NCBI RefSeq assembly: GCF_000002985.6
Contig: NC_003281.10
Coordinates: 5,580,001 to 5,644,000, forward strand
Source: Caenorhabditis elegans
Taxonomy: Eukaryota; Nematoda; Chromadorea; Rhabditida; Rhabditidae
Reading direction: 5' to 3'
DNA length: 64,000 bases
In this document: piece by piece, positions 34,972 to 48,100 of the stretch
How the letters are laid out: every line of letters begins with the position of its first letter
Position numbering within the stretch: position 1 is the stretch's first letter
Made by a program: the position numbers and the translations under genes
Notes under the pieces: model-generated
Database searches by the model: none
Seen by the model: only the letters and a program-made list of their open reading frames with translations
Told to the model about the DNA's origin: nothing

Positions 34972-37214
34972 ATGGATTCCGCAAAGCTTCGAGTCGAGGG
35001 AAAGAAGATGATTGAAATTGTGGCAAACTACTGGGATGGAATAAGGACCCGCAAACCGATTCCGGATGTGAAGCCTGGTTATATTGAGAAATCGGTTAGT
35101 TTTTTGTCGATGTGAACTACGGCACAATAAAGATTTCCAGGTGCCATCTAATCCTCCAACCACGCCGGAATCTTGGGAAAAAGTGTTTGGCGATCTGGAG
35201 AAGGTGATCTTCAACGGAAGCAGCCACTGGAACCATCCACATTTTTTTGCCTACTTCTCCGCTGGAATTGGTTATCACTCGATTCTGGCCGACATTATTA
35301 GTAGTGGACTTGGATCTGTTGGATTCACGTGGATCGCGTGTCCTCCGATCACTGAGCTTGAGAAGATCACATTGGATTGGCTCGTAGATTTGACGAGTCT
35401 TCCCGTGGAGTTTAAGAATTCCCATCCAGGTCATGGTTGTGGAATTATTCAGAGCTCTGCATCCGATTCAACGCTCATCGCAATCATGACTGCAAGAGCT
35501 GCAAAGGTGGAGTTCATCAAACAGAATCCATCAACTTTCCAATGGCTTATTAACTCAACTTCTGAGCATCTTCGGAGCATCTCCTACTGGACTCCCGTGA
35601 ATCGGACAATCCATGATTCCACTGACATCATCACTCCGTACTATCATGATCCCAGAGTTTTCAAGAACTTTGTGATGTACTTCACTGACCAGGCACACTC
35701 TTCCGTTGAAAAGGGAGCAATGTTGGCTGGAGTTAGGTTCAGGAAACTGAGAAGTGTGAGGGGATATATGGAGAATTACGAAATGGATTCAAAGATTTTG
35801 ATCGACGCTATAGAGGTAAGTGGAAGCTCCTAGGGTGTAGAAATCTCAGCGACCAATAAGCAACGTTAGAAACGCCCTCTGCTGATCGCTGATTGGTCAG
35901 CGCTCTCAATATTTGCGCGCAAAAAAACCTATTTTCTAAATCCCAATACAGAAATTTCTAATTTTTTCAGCAAGACCGTTCCCGTGGCTTCATCCCATTT
36001 ATGGTGGCTCTCACAGTCGGAACAACTGCCACGTGTGCAGCTGATGATGTTGAGAAAATCGGTCAAATCTGTCAGAAAGAGGGTCTCTATCTCCATGGTG
36101 GGCCTTTCACAGCTCGATCTCTAACTTATCCACTTATTCTAGGTGCCTTTGCCTTCTGCGATGAGTTCAAGTATCTGGTGAATGGGCTCAAATACGTGGA
36201 TTCCTACAATACTGATCTCCACAAGGCGGGAATGATCAACTTTGATTGTTGTCCACTTTGGTTTAAAAATGGAACGTATGCATCCAGATATTACAACGTA
36301 GATCCTGTCTACTTGGCACACGAGTATCAATCCTCAAATATGGATTATCGGGTATCACTGTGTATAGTTTATTAATAATTTGGAAAATGATTTAGCATCT
36401 GGAAGTGCCATTGGGTCGGAGATTTAGATCTCTGAAAGTTTGGTTCACGATGAGAAATATGGGCGTCGAGAAGATCAGAGAGTATCAAAGAAAGGTTTGT
36501 TGCTCCATCGATAAAAGTTAACTGGCGCCTAAGATAGGATGCATGGCTGTCGATGTATTTAGATAATTTTTATAAATTTATTTATTCATTTTCAGGAGAC
36601 TTTTTCCTAGTTTCCTTCTTTTATAGAATTTATCAATTTCAGACCGTGTCCCTCGCTTTGCTCTTCACAAAAATCATTGTGGAGGGTGATAAGTTTGAAC
36701 TCTTTACACCACCACACCTTGGAATGGCTACCTTCCGTTTGAAAAATGTAGGTTATGAGCGCCTATGTTGGAAAAAATACCGCGCCTACCTACACGCGTA
36801 CTACCAAATAGGACGTTAGCCTTTGAATTCTTAATTGCTAATTAATCGAAATGAGACTGTACAATGAGACTCAAACATTCGAGTTCGCGTCAAAATACAA
36901 AATAATGAAGTAGGCACGTGTATGTAGGCAGGCAAGTAGGCAGGCACAAAGACTTGTCTACCCACGTGAAATTTCCAGCACACCAACTCTGACAACGAGC
37001 GTCTCTTGCAAGCCATCAACCGTGACCGCCGTATCCACTTGGGTATCTCCATGGTATGTACTCTATTTCAAGAGCATGGTCTGTAACCTTCTTACAGGTC
37101 CATGGAGTCTACGTGCTACGTTTCTGTGTGGGAAGTCCGCTGACAAACGAGGAAGATGTTCATTTCACGAAAAGCGTAATTTTTGAGATTGCTCATTTTC
37201 TGTTTGAAGCCTGA
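34972..37214 (+). CDS. basl-1: BASL-1, bas-1-like decarboxylase homologue missing the PLP aspartate segment
   Basis: Eight exons (34972-35094, 35141-35815, 35971-36097, 36143-36351, 36396-36494, 36643-36747, 36979-37053, 37098-37214) give 509 residues with intact frame. It aligns with BAS-1 along its whole length and shares several intron positions; exons 2 and 3 of bas-1 are one exon here. [13 protein letters not shown] and the Schiff-base lysine (TDLHKAGMINFDC, about K336) remain. However BAS-1 [16 protein letters not shown] corresponds to LYLHGAFAFC, so the aspartate that contacts the PLP ring nitrogen and the following alanine are gone. A 45-nt intron sits exactly there. The last exon is split in two compared with bas-1. 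AATAAA is at 37231-37236. It is probably not an active decarboxylase, though the open frame suggests it is still translated. Confidence 0.9.
36770..36975. repeat. TAGGC-type repeat cluster in basl-1 intron 6
   Basis: GTATGTAGGCAGGCAAGTAGG (part) and neighbouring GCCTACCTACACGCG words form a short degenerate GTAGGCAGGC array, one of at least six such clusters in the window. Confidence 0.6.
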
Positions 37215-40200
37215 ACCCTCTTTCTTTCGAAATAAAAAGCGTCAGAGCGTGTGATTGAAATCGCAGCTGTCATTCAGTTCACTCCCAGAATTCGACACTC
37301 CAAAAATAACTTGATTGTAAACATTTCAAGTCAGAAGCTCATGTTTCAGTGAATAATGTGCATTCGAGCTAAACTTTTTGTGGAAAGGTGAAAAATTTGC
37401 ATTGCATGATCTATCAACTAGATTTTAGTTTCTTCTGAAATGCAAGTATATTGATCGTGAAATTGCGCGAAAAATATGAAGCAGTGCAGTAAGAGTTTTA
37501 GAGTATGTACAAAAAAAAATACAATTTTGCACGGTCTTGTGGGTGTGTTCTGTTTCTTAGAGTTCAAAGTTTTTTTGAAAAAAGGGCGCCATTTTCCTCA
37601 AAATTTTGGATTTTCTTTTTGAATCTTGGTTTAAAAAAACATACCGAACAGCTCTTGGTTTGGTTTATTTTCATACCACCTAAACTTGAACGGCATAGAC
37701 GACACAAAACTACAAACTACAAAAAACGAAAAAGAAACTATGAACTACAAACTACGAAATACAGACCCTAAAAAATGCATTGAAATTCCTGAAGTTTTAA
37801 GCCAAAATAGGATGCTCCAAAGTGAAAAATCTGCAAAATTTTCGAAATTTTGAAATTATTTATTTGCACTCCATAGTGCCAGGTTCAAACCAATTACGTT
37901 CCCATCTTCAGGTTCGAGAGAATACCTGTCAAGAAAACAATTAGTCAATCTGTAGACATGACACCTGTCTGTTTTTTTGTTATAAATTTGGTACGATCAT
38001 GGCGACAAGGATTCCCATATGGCTCTCTCTCAGTTAACCGATAATATGGTATGGTGAACACGAGGAAAGTCAAGTGACACAATATTAGATGGCAATTATG
38101 GATATTGGTAAGATATTTGGAAGCGGTATAATATGCTACTGATTTGTAATGAAACAATGAATGTAATCTGGATACTTTTGAATACTCGTGTCAATCTACC
38201 TACAGCCAATCGTTTGTTGAACTTAATGGAATTTATTTGAGACCAGTTTTTTTTTCAAAATTTGGTAATTTTTGGCTAAAACCCCCCCCCCCCTATATTT
38301 GACCAAAAAACTATGTGTGTTTCTTTTAAAACGAAAATTCAAAATTTAACCAGCTGTTTCAAAAGTTTCCTCAATTATTGTTCAATTTTCTTTCCAATTT
38401 TTCCTACAATATTTGAACAGCAGTTCAAATTCTATTGAACTCTTTTGCTCAAAGTGGTTCTATTTTTCCAAATTCTGGAGCCAATTTCCAGCTGTATTTG
38501 AAATCGAGTGAACTATGATAAGAGCATATTTTGGAAAAAAGTAAGTAATTACTCAGATTGGAACTAAAAAATAGTTCCGTGTTTGAAACTCTGCACTTTT
38601 TAGAGAATTAGAGTCTCTTGAGGGACACAAAGGATTAATGAATGAATCTAGAGGAATATGTACATTTTTATTTTTCAAAACAAGAAAAAAATTAATTCTA
38701 GTCACGAGTAAAGATTCTGATTTGGTTTTTTATAATTTTCGATGTAGGAACTTTGTTCTTTTTGTCTGGTAAAAAGGTAAATAGTTGAAAATTTAGAATT
38801 AAAAACATTATTATTAGGTCAATATTATAACTCAAAAATAAGGACAGGGTTTTTCTTAAAAAAACTATTTCTCATTTATGAATTTGAAATTTTTTAAAAA
38901 AGAAACCGAAAACTGAAATATCATAGAATTAATTTTTTGCTGTGCCAAAAAGCAATGCAGATTTTAAAACGTTTTAGCCATAAGATCAAGAAACTGTCGA
39001 TAAAGTTACAACTTTTACAGTTACCCGTGCATTTCACAGGTTTACAGTAATGATAACCAACGTTAAAAGTAGATCTGGTGTTGGTTAATCGTACACTGTA
39101 CTTCTATTATTTTCTCGCGCCTTGATAAACGCACTCTGCTCAAGCTACCCATCGGTAAAATATCTTAACTTGCACAGTAACTATATTTTAAAAGCAAAAT
39201 TTAATGATACACTTTTTTCACACAAAAGAGTATCAAATTCTTAACAAACTTTTTCTTGTGTAAAGCCCACACCTGTGAGGGAAAAGAGTGAACTCTCAAT
39301 TTTACACCGGCTCCAATGATTTTGTTTCAAACTTTGGAATACGAGAAGAGTGAGCTCTATGTGTGTTCTGAGCACTAGATGGAACAAACACCACAACACA
39401 AAGATAAACTACTATTGTGTTAGGTGCACCCGATGAATTATTGCCTATTTGTTTTGATGACACCTGGGAAAATTTTAGGTCAATTTTGGTCAATGCGGAG
39501 ATACTGTAGTAGCCACGTAGATGCATGAAATAATCGGAAGCTCCAAAAATGAAACTTTAAAATTATGAAAATTCATTATCCTTTTTGAATAAGTAAATTA
39601 TTTGAAAAGACACGGTTATTAAATTTCCGCTTTTGGTTACCTACAGTACTTCTACCTATGCGTTTTTCTTACGGTTGTGATCCCATAGTTTTCATCTAAC
39701 GTTGACAAAAGGTAAGTGTGTAGGCATGAGGCAGGCAAACGTTTTTATGTTGATACCAACAGTACATCCTAACAGTAGTACTTCCCCTTCTTTGCATAAA
39801 TTTTCACATTGTTTCAAATTTTCAGTGATTTTCTCCTATCGAGTTGAACTGAGAAATCAAAAATATCCCTTTCCTTCGTCACGTTCCGATTTCTCAAAAT
39901 TGCTACGCACTTTTTGTTATCAATTACGTTCTCCTTCTCCTCCCCACAACGGGGGCCTTTCCGATCTTCTGATCTGATCCTTCTCTCTTCACTTGTTTAC
40001 CAAATAGCATTGATGCTTAACCTATTCGTTTTATCACGTACCCCTACACACACCATTGAGTAATGAGAAATACTGAAAGTGCCAAGAAATTTGTGAAAGT
40101 TGCCGAATGTTCAGAGTTAGGAAAATCGGCTTTTAGAGTTTTACTTCAAACATCGAGACCTGCAGGAATTTGATATTTATATAAGCCGCTATTTTTTAAA

Positions 40201-43200
40201 GCAAAATTCTTAATTTTGTGAGTTTTTTACAATAAAAAATAGGAACATATTATTCACTTCCCCGGGATTTCGCTGGTCATCTCGTTTTTCGCTTGTTTCT
40301 AGTAATGATCTTTCTTTCGGAGATCCTTTTGATTACCACCCAAGAAATGCATTTCAAAAGCGACCTTGAAGGCGGAGGGCGTCTTATACCCTTTTCTGCC
40401 TAGATCATTTCATTTTCCTTTCTCTACTTCTACCTTTTCTTTATTTTTATTTTCATTCTCATTTCCTTGGGTCATTTTTCATTTTTATCTTCTTTCTGTT
40501 ATGGGCTAGCAAGTACGCTTTATTGTAATTCAAAGTATCTTTAGGGTAGTTTTTATGAGCCTAAATTAGGATAAACACTTCCGCTTTGTCGAAATTATGA
40601 ACAGTTAAATAAGACATACCTACCTACCTATGAGGCCAAATTCTATTTTGAATGTAAATAATTTTTTAAGAACTTAAATTTCCTTGGCGACAACAGCTAT
40701 CGAAAATTATAAGTTCACGAAATGCTCATCATAAATTTCCTGGAGTTGACAATATTTGAATAAGTATCCTAGTGGCAGAGATAAAATCGGCCAAAGTTCA
40801 GATGTAAGGAGGTGGGGCAAGGTTGGTAAGGACATTTTTCTAACTTTTTGAACTAATTTTGTACATGTAGACATATAAATGTGCGGTACGTAGGTTACGT
40901 AGGCAAGCAGGCAAGCAGGCTCAGGCAAGGCTTGAGGCAAACGCAAAGAATACTTGCCTGCCTGCATCAAAGCGAACAATCTCTCATGCCTACATGTTTG
41001 GGTAGGCACGTAGGTAGGCACGTAGAAAACTGCTTTTACTACTTTCAACACTCCCAAATTAGAAATTCTGGCAGTTGCCGAAGTCTGCACACTCGGCATT
41101 TATTAGAGGCTGCTTGGCAGAAAAATGGAAATTCTCACTATCAGCAAAATTATTGCTTATCACTAAAAATTTGCTCCCCAAACCACCGATTTATGCAGCA
41201 TAATCTCGTGTTATTCTTTCCTTCCTCATAATCATCTTCTCTCCCAATATCCTCTTTCCAATTCATAAAAAATGCAGTGTATGAGGAAGAAAGAGAGATA
41301 GAGAGAAAAAAAGAAAAAGACAGAAAGAGCGCTGAAATTATTCTCTCAACAAATCGAACGCGTGGTTGTTGTGGAGAGGAAGAAGAGACACGGGCGGCCG
41401 AATAGAGAAAGTTAGGCGTACGAAAGAGGCCTGAAACGCAGACATGTAGACAAATGCAAGTCCATCGTCTCTTCATTTCGTGTACTCTCTATCGTCTCTT
41501 CCCAGTTGACGACCCGAACACACGGCTCACAATGCCCGGGCACATCGACTAAATGATTGCGCGGGAAAATGAGGCACCCAGGTTCCACCTCACCGTCTTT
41601 TTCTCTTCCTCTCTCTTTTTGCTCTTCTAATTTCCGTTGGGTGAATACTGCTTCCCGGGTGTACCTTTTTTTGAGCTCGCCAGTTGCAGAAAAGTTGTCG
41701 ACCTACTTTCTTCTTTCAAGTAGGCAATCGGCAATAATGGTATTTGCGATAGAGCTATTTGGGCAATTTTAGCATCTAATGGCGGTTGCCGAAACATTGC
41801 CGAGAATAACTAAATACTAGAAGTGTATCTCCCTGACAACCTCATTCTTTTTCTCCTCAAGCTGAAAGCTCCAATTTGTCATAATTTGCAACTTTGAAAC
41901 TTTTTCTGATTGTCAAAAATCTGCAAACTCACCTTCTTCCTGCTTTACACTTTTTCATCTTTCGTTCAATTTTTCTATCTTTTTTTCTAACAGTTTTAGT
42001 AATGTCAAACATTTAGCTTCGTTATCTTTTTTCTCTTGCACGCCTGAAAAGGGTTGCCAACTTACAAGATATAGCAAACGTTTTGACAAATATTTTGTTA
42101 ATTGAATTTTTAAGTAAATTTTACCATTCTTTCTTTTTTTGGAGAGAATAGAGAAATGATACATTCTAGCTTCTATGCGGTTCCCTTTAACATTCCTTGA
42201 TAACTCTCAATGTTCTTGGCAATTATGGAAATTCCAGAAAATTGTATGTTTAGTATCCATGTTCACTTTCCGCTAATTTCTGATCTACTGTTCAAGTTCT
42301 GACCACTTAAAACATCTCCCCCTGAGTGTCCTGCAAAAAAAGTTATATGTGACTTTTTCAACATTTTTTCAACCCTCCCTGCAAATCGTTTGACCTATTT
42401 GGAGTGCGTCGTGGGCGGGCTGGTAATGACCATCATTTTCCCAAATAAATTATTTTCGGAAGTGTTCTTCACGGTTTGTGTTTTGTAGTCAAAGTTCTAG
42501 TGAAGTTGTTTGCAACTTCGGAGTACTTTGCTGTCGAGGTATTTCCGTAAGAGTTAGGAAAAATAATGTCAATTGACAAATTGTAGGAAAGTTTGTGCTG
42601 AACATATTTGAGCAATGATTGTGCTATTTTTTTTTGCCAATTCTGAGTTATATCACTTCATAGTTAATATTTTTTGATATTTATAATCGCAAAATTCATA
42701 TAAAATCTTAAACTTTTATTCCCACTGACCATGAATAATATTAATTCACTGAATAACTGATGATAAGTACCCAATCTTTTTTGTTTTGTCTCTCTTTCTC
42801 TCACTACTATCTCTCTTTTCTCTTTTTCAAATGAGAAGAACTAAAGCAAACAAGTTGTGTCCTTTTTTTCACTAATGTTTAACCTCGAACCGACAGCGAA
42901 ACCACACTTTTTTGCTGCAATTTAACGTTTTCTCACACGATTGGACCTTTTCATGGAGGTCTTTTATATTGATTTTTTTGAAGATTTAAAACTGTTTTTA
43001 AAATTTTTATACTTTCGACCCATCATCAACATCAAGTTTATTTTCTTCTTATAGGTAGCTAACCCCATAATTTTTGCGACATTTCCTGTTTTGAAAATGA
43101 AAAAAAAAGTTGCGAAAAATAAGTTAAAATGCTACAAGATTTATGTTACAATTTTAAATGTTCTCATGGAAGAAAATAATAAAAAATGATTATTTGGAAA

Positions 43201-45141
43201 AATAAATACAGGTTGTTCACGAGGAGTACTTGAACTAATGTTTTGAATTTGATCTAGTTATACGGAAAAATTTGAAAAAGTAAACATAAGTTTAGTTCCC
43301 GCCGAATTAGGTAGTATGTATTTTTTAATAATTGAAATTCGAATAATTTATTTTTTTTCTTGACAATTATCTCTTTTCATATAATTTTCAAAACCGTCGT
43401 GTACTCATCGTGAGCAATATTGCTTGTTCTTCGACCTCTTACTTTGAACTCGATGGTTCCTTCAGGTATTCCGAGGCCTTCAGGTTCCTACTATTTTGCT
43501 CTTTTCCTTCTTCTTCTTCTTCATCTAACATAAGAGAGCTTTGGTCTTACACGCCTGCTGCTACCCTCTCCTCCTTCTTCTGCAACAACAACAAACCCAC
43601 CGTGGTCACATGTGAATTTCGCCGAGTTTCACGCTCTTTTTCCCCCTTTTCTTTTTCGGCTTTTGCTGCAAAAATAGAACGAGTGAATAATACCCAGAAA
43701 AAAGCGAGTGCTTTGTTGTTGTCAAGGTAAACACAAAAAATATATGAAAAATGTTCAAAAAATATTCGTTTTGACATTCTCTTCTCCCACTTAAGTCGCT
43801 TGATTCAATGTGACGGGGAGGCTTGAGGCAGGAGGAAAAGTATAAATTCACCTGAAATAACGAATGGTGACATGTTTTTGAATAAGAAGAAGGAAAGGAT
43901 GACGTTGAGTGGTACTTTCTATTTTCGTACGTTTTACAGAAAACTTATTGAAACTTAGCGCCCGACATCTAGCCCAAACTTGGACGAACACCTAAGCCTA
44001 AGCCCAAGCCTAAATCTCATTTTAGACTTTTAGCCGAGCCCACGCCTACTCCAATTCCGTTCTGCTGAAAAAAACATACGTTTTCCTGGTACCACGCACG
44101 AAATATAATCCTGAGAAACTTTTTTTGGTTACATTACATGTGTATAGCACATTATTTAATTTTTCCTCGAATTGCTAGTGTATTTTGGGAACCGAAATAT
44201 GGAAAGTCCAGTTAGTCCGAACTTCGCCCATTTCCTATAAGGTGCAGGTGTTCATCGATACTATATTTTTCTCAAAGTTCCCGTTCTATAGACCCCGGAA
44301 GATCCCGCCTTCATTCTGTTTGGGCCCCGCCCAACTTTAGCCCCCTCCGATGAGAAAAAGAGCACAAGAGGACAGCGAGCCCCTCTTGTAAGGTTCTTGT
44401 AGGTCAGATTGTCACGTCATTTGATTTTTTGTTGTTGTTTATTAGAGAACATTGAATGAAAACCTTTTTTTATTTGAAACAAAAAGTAGAGAGTAGAGTT
44501 TGTAAAAGTGATAAGAGTGTACCAATCTTTGCTGTTTCCTCGTTCTTTTTCTCTTTTCTCTCTTCATTTCTGATGTGTGCTTCTCACTTCATTTTTTTTG
44601 CAAACTTTTTGTGCTTCCTTAACACTTTTCACATCTTTCGTTTGATGGAGATTGTGCAATTTATTCCTATTTTTACGGAATTTTTGAAAAATTTGGTTGA
44701 CATTTTTTAGTTGAAAGTTTTGAACTCTCATGGTGCATCGAAGTAAAATTCAAACATTTTATTTTAAAAAAATGAAAAGTTTTTTGTTAAAAAAATTGGA
44801 AATTTCGAATGTCGAAATTCGAAATTTTTTTATCCGAAATTTCGATTGCTTTTATTTGAAATTAAGAAATTTAATTTTCATCAAAACTAAATTTTTAAAA
44901 TTTTAGCTGGAAATTTTAGCAAAGCTGGCAATTTTATTTAATTTTATCGAAATTTTCGAATTTTCGAATTTTTGAAATTTTATTTATTTTTTCTCAAGTT
45001 GAATTTGTTGACCTATTTTTTTTATTTAAATAAGTTTGCATCTATTTTTCTCAATAAAACATTTGATCTTAATTATTTATTTATTTTACTCCTCAACTTT
45101 AAAAAAAACGTTACAATAATTCAACTACCTTCAATTTTCAG
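37215..45141. other. 7.9-kb intergenic region, daf-4 upstream DNA; no supportable gene
   Basis: Open frames here are short, lack exon-like codon use and match no family I know. Landmarks: basl-1 poly(A) signal 37231-37236; an ACTACAAACT-type minisatellite 37705-37765; a run of 12 C at 38282-38293; TAGGC-type repeats at 39710-39735 and 40885-41027; a purine-rich tract 41280-41330; telomere-like CCTAAGCCTAAGCCCAAGCC at 43991-44010; AT-rich DNA 44700-45100. The daf-4 ATG at 45142 directly follows TTTTCAG. Non-coding RNAs cannot be excluded. Confidence 0.5.
40885..41027. repeat. TAGGC/GCAGGC repeat cluster with internal inverted repeat
   Basis: Repeats of TACGTAGGCAAGCAGGCAAG on one side and ACTTGCCTGCCTGC plus GTAGGCACGTAGGTAGGCAC on the other; the two sides are partly complementary and could fold into a hairpin. 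Confidence 0.65.
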
Positions 45142-48100
45142 ATGAATCAGAAAGGGACAGTACGTCTCAAGGCACTTGTGCTCATTTGCCTTCCACTCTT
45201 TTTAATTGCCACACCGGTTCCTGTTGCAGTCACGGAAGACGATCGTCAGGACCGAATCGAATCGGAAGCCGCCGAGAAAGAGGTGAGCATTTTTTGAGAA
45301 AATGTGTTTTTGTCGTAAACTTCTTTATTTTATTCTATCTCCTTGGTTTAACCATCTTTCAGTGGGCTAACACCCTAGTCAGCAAAGTAGCACAGTCAAA
45401 TGGAACTGGCACTATTAAGGTCTCGGCACCAGCGAAGCCCACGTTAAGGAGAATGGACAATGAGGAGGATGAAGTGATTTCGATTGAATGTGTAGTAAGT
45501 TTTTGGATCAATTTGATGGAATTTAGGCTCATTAGATAGTGTTGACGTTTTGGGGATCAGAAATCAGTGACTCTCCCGTTTGTTTAAAAATTACTGGATC
45601 AAATACACTTTAATTCCAGTGAGCCCTGTTCCCCTTGTAGAGGTCGCAGAGCCAATCCACCCACATTCCACTGATCCTTGTTTCAATTAACTATAGTTAC
45701 TTTAAAGTACCAAGATATTCTAAAAGGGATAAGTTCAAACCCGCAAGCTACAATAACTACAACTCCTTTTGTTTTTCAAGTGTTATCACTATTCCATAAT
45801 TATAGGCTCTCTTCCCCAAAATTAAAGCAGTAGTAAAAACGTTAAACTTTAAAATTTTGCAGTACTACGACGAGATGGAATGCGAAAAGAGTGGCGATTG
45901 TGAAATCACAAAGAAGACGTGTTACAGTGAAGCTCATCTGAAAGCCGTCGGATGCTTGGCCGTATTTGGGCTGCCCACGCAAGAGGTTAGTGTGGAAGAG
46001 GTTTTTGGCGGCCACCCCCAGACCGAACTGTGTCACATGACGGGGGCCCTTTATATATATTGTTTCATTTGTTATTCATGAGTGACATCTTCTTCCTCTT
46101 CATCCGCGGAAGTATTTGTATCTTTTGCATTTTTTTTTCCATTCTGGCTTATGACTTTGTCAGCTGGAACAAATTGGGGTGACATGACTCGTGATTTTTG
46201 ATAGTTTTGTAGGATGGAATTTGAATATCAAAATTAAAATCAGAATTGCATTAGTTTTATCGAAAACAAATACATATGAGCAAGGTTTTGGCCTTTTTGA
46301 AGACGACTTTGAAAATTTACTGAGCGACATAGGATTTAAACGTGGAACTTGATTCAAATTGAAAAAAATACTGCGGAAAAAGTTAATGATCAAGGCTTTA
46401 TTATTCCTTTGCTACAAAGCTCTTCAAACCAAACTTAAAAGTTGTTGAGTTTATCAATCCAATTTTGATCGAATCCATTAAAAATGTGCAAACCAACTAA
46501 TCCGGATTTAGCTGCCCATGTTTCAAAAGATGATTAATTGAGTAAAGGGGATAATAATAGATATATGCATCCATATTATAAACATCAAAAATCTTAAAAT
46601 TTCCAGATAAACTCTACAGAACCATACCTGAAAGTTGATAAACCGCAATACAAAAGTCTGGGATGTATGCCGTATCAGCACGCGGACTCGATGAACTGCG
46701 AGAACGAAAGCTCCGTAAGTTATATTTCAGCATTCGGAGCACCTCATAAAACTGGAATTTCAGTGTCGCCAAGGACGATCATTTCGCGGCGGAATTGGAA
46801 TGTGCTGCTGTTCGACCAACAATTGCAACATGCCGGATCTCATCGAGATGGTCAACCCGTCATTGAAGAAGGGTCAGTGAGCACATTATATTAAGAGAGC
46901 ACTATATCCCATGTTTAACCCCATTCTTAGTATACTAGAGCAACACGCAATGATTCTGTTTTTGTGAATATACATATATATCACCTCCTTCTTTTTACCT
47001 TTTTTACCTTCTTTCTGTCCCACTTTCTGTTTAAATAACCTTCTTTCGGGTGAGCGTTGGGGCTAGAGGCTAGGGAGAAATTGTTGGCATTGAAATGAGA
47101 GGTTTTCTGTGAAACATTTAGCTTTAAGTTAGCAGAATTTTCACGAAAGTTGAACAACCACGCGTGTCTGTGCCTAGTTATTTTTTCGAAATACGGTTCA
47201 TCATACGGAGGTTGCCTCCCATCAACTAAAATACGACAGAGTTGGAGCACATTCGAGAAAATTCCCAGGAAGTTAGACAAAAATGTGGCAAACTAACGAC
47301 GAGTGTAGGGAGATAGTGGACGGAAGTTGGCAAACGTTGCGAGCAAATGAGAAGCACCAAATTGCAATATGTCCTAATGTAGAAGCGTTCAGGCGAAAGT
47401 TCGAGAGAGTTTGGCGATGTTTGGTTTGAGCTCGGCCACAGTAATAGGGAAAGTGACGCGAAGTGTGATCAATCTGAGTCAAGCTTTCGACAAGTGAAAG
47501 ACGAGAGTAGGAGTTGAGGAGCGGGCCAGATGGAAGACGGAAGCTGCGACGAATCTTCAACTAATTTATGAGCGTTGAAAAAAAAAGTTGGAGAGAGGTT
47601 ATGGGGTTATTCAAGTAGTGTCGGAAAATTAAAAAGTGTAGAAAAATTACGTCACAACCTTATTCAAGTAGATAAAAACATGTATTTAAATACATTTGTG
47701 ACGTCACAAATGTATTTAAATGCATTTTGCTACATTACTTGAATAACCCCATTAGAAAATTTTGAATGGTCTCTACGGATCTCAGCAAACGTTCGTCCAA
47801 ACTGCGACAACCTTATGACGCGTTTATGATAAAATTTGAAGTTGAGACAATGAGAGAGAAGGATAACCGAGCAGAGGTTGAGAAGAAAGCTCGAGAGAGC
47901 TTGGCAAACATTGAAAGATAGTTCAGCTAGCCCTGAGACAATATTTTGCGCCAAAGCTGAACAAATTTCCGGTGGAAGTCAATCGGAAATTAAGAAAAAT
48001 ATGGAGAACTTCCCATTACTTTAGCTATACTCCTCCCAACCTTTCCCCGTGTACCCTCAACCTGAAAGAATCCACCTCTGTAAAAGCCTGCAGTTGTCAT

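Noticed and set aside
40707-41099. 130-codon minus-strand open frame
   Set aside because: Built largely from TAGGC/GCAGGC repeat units; no splice context or family match.
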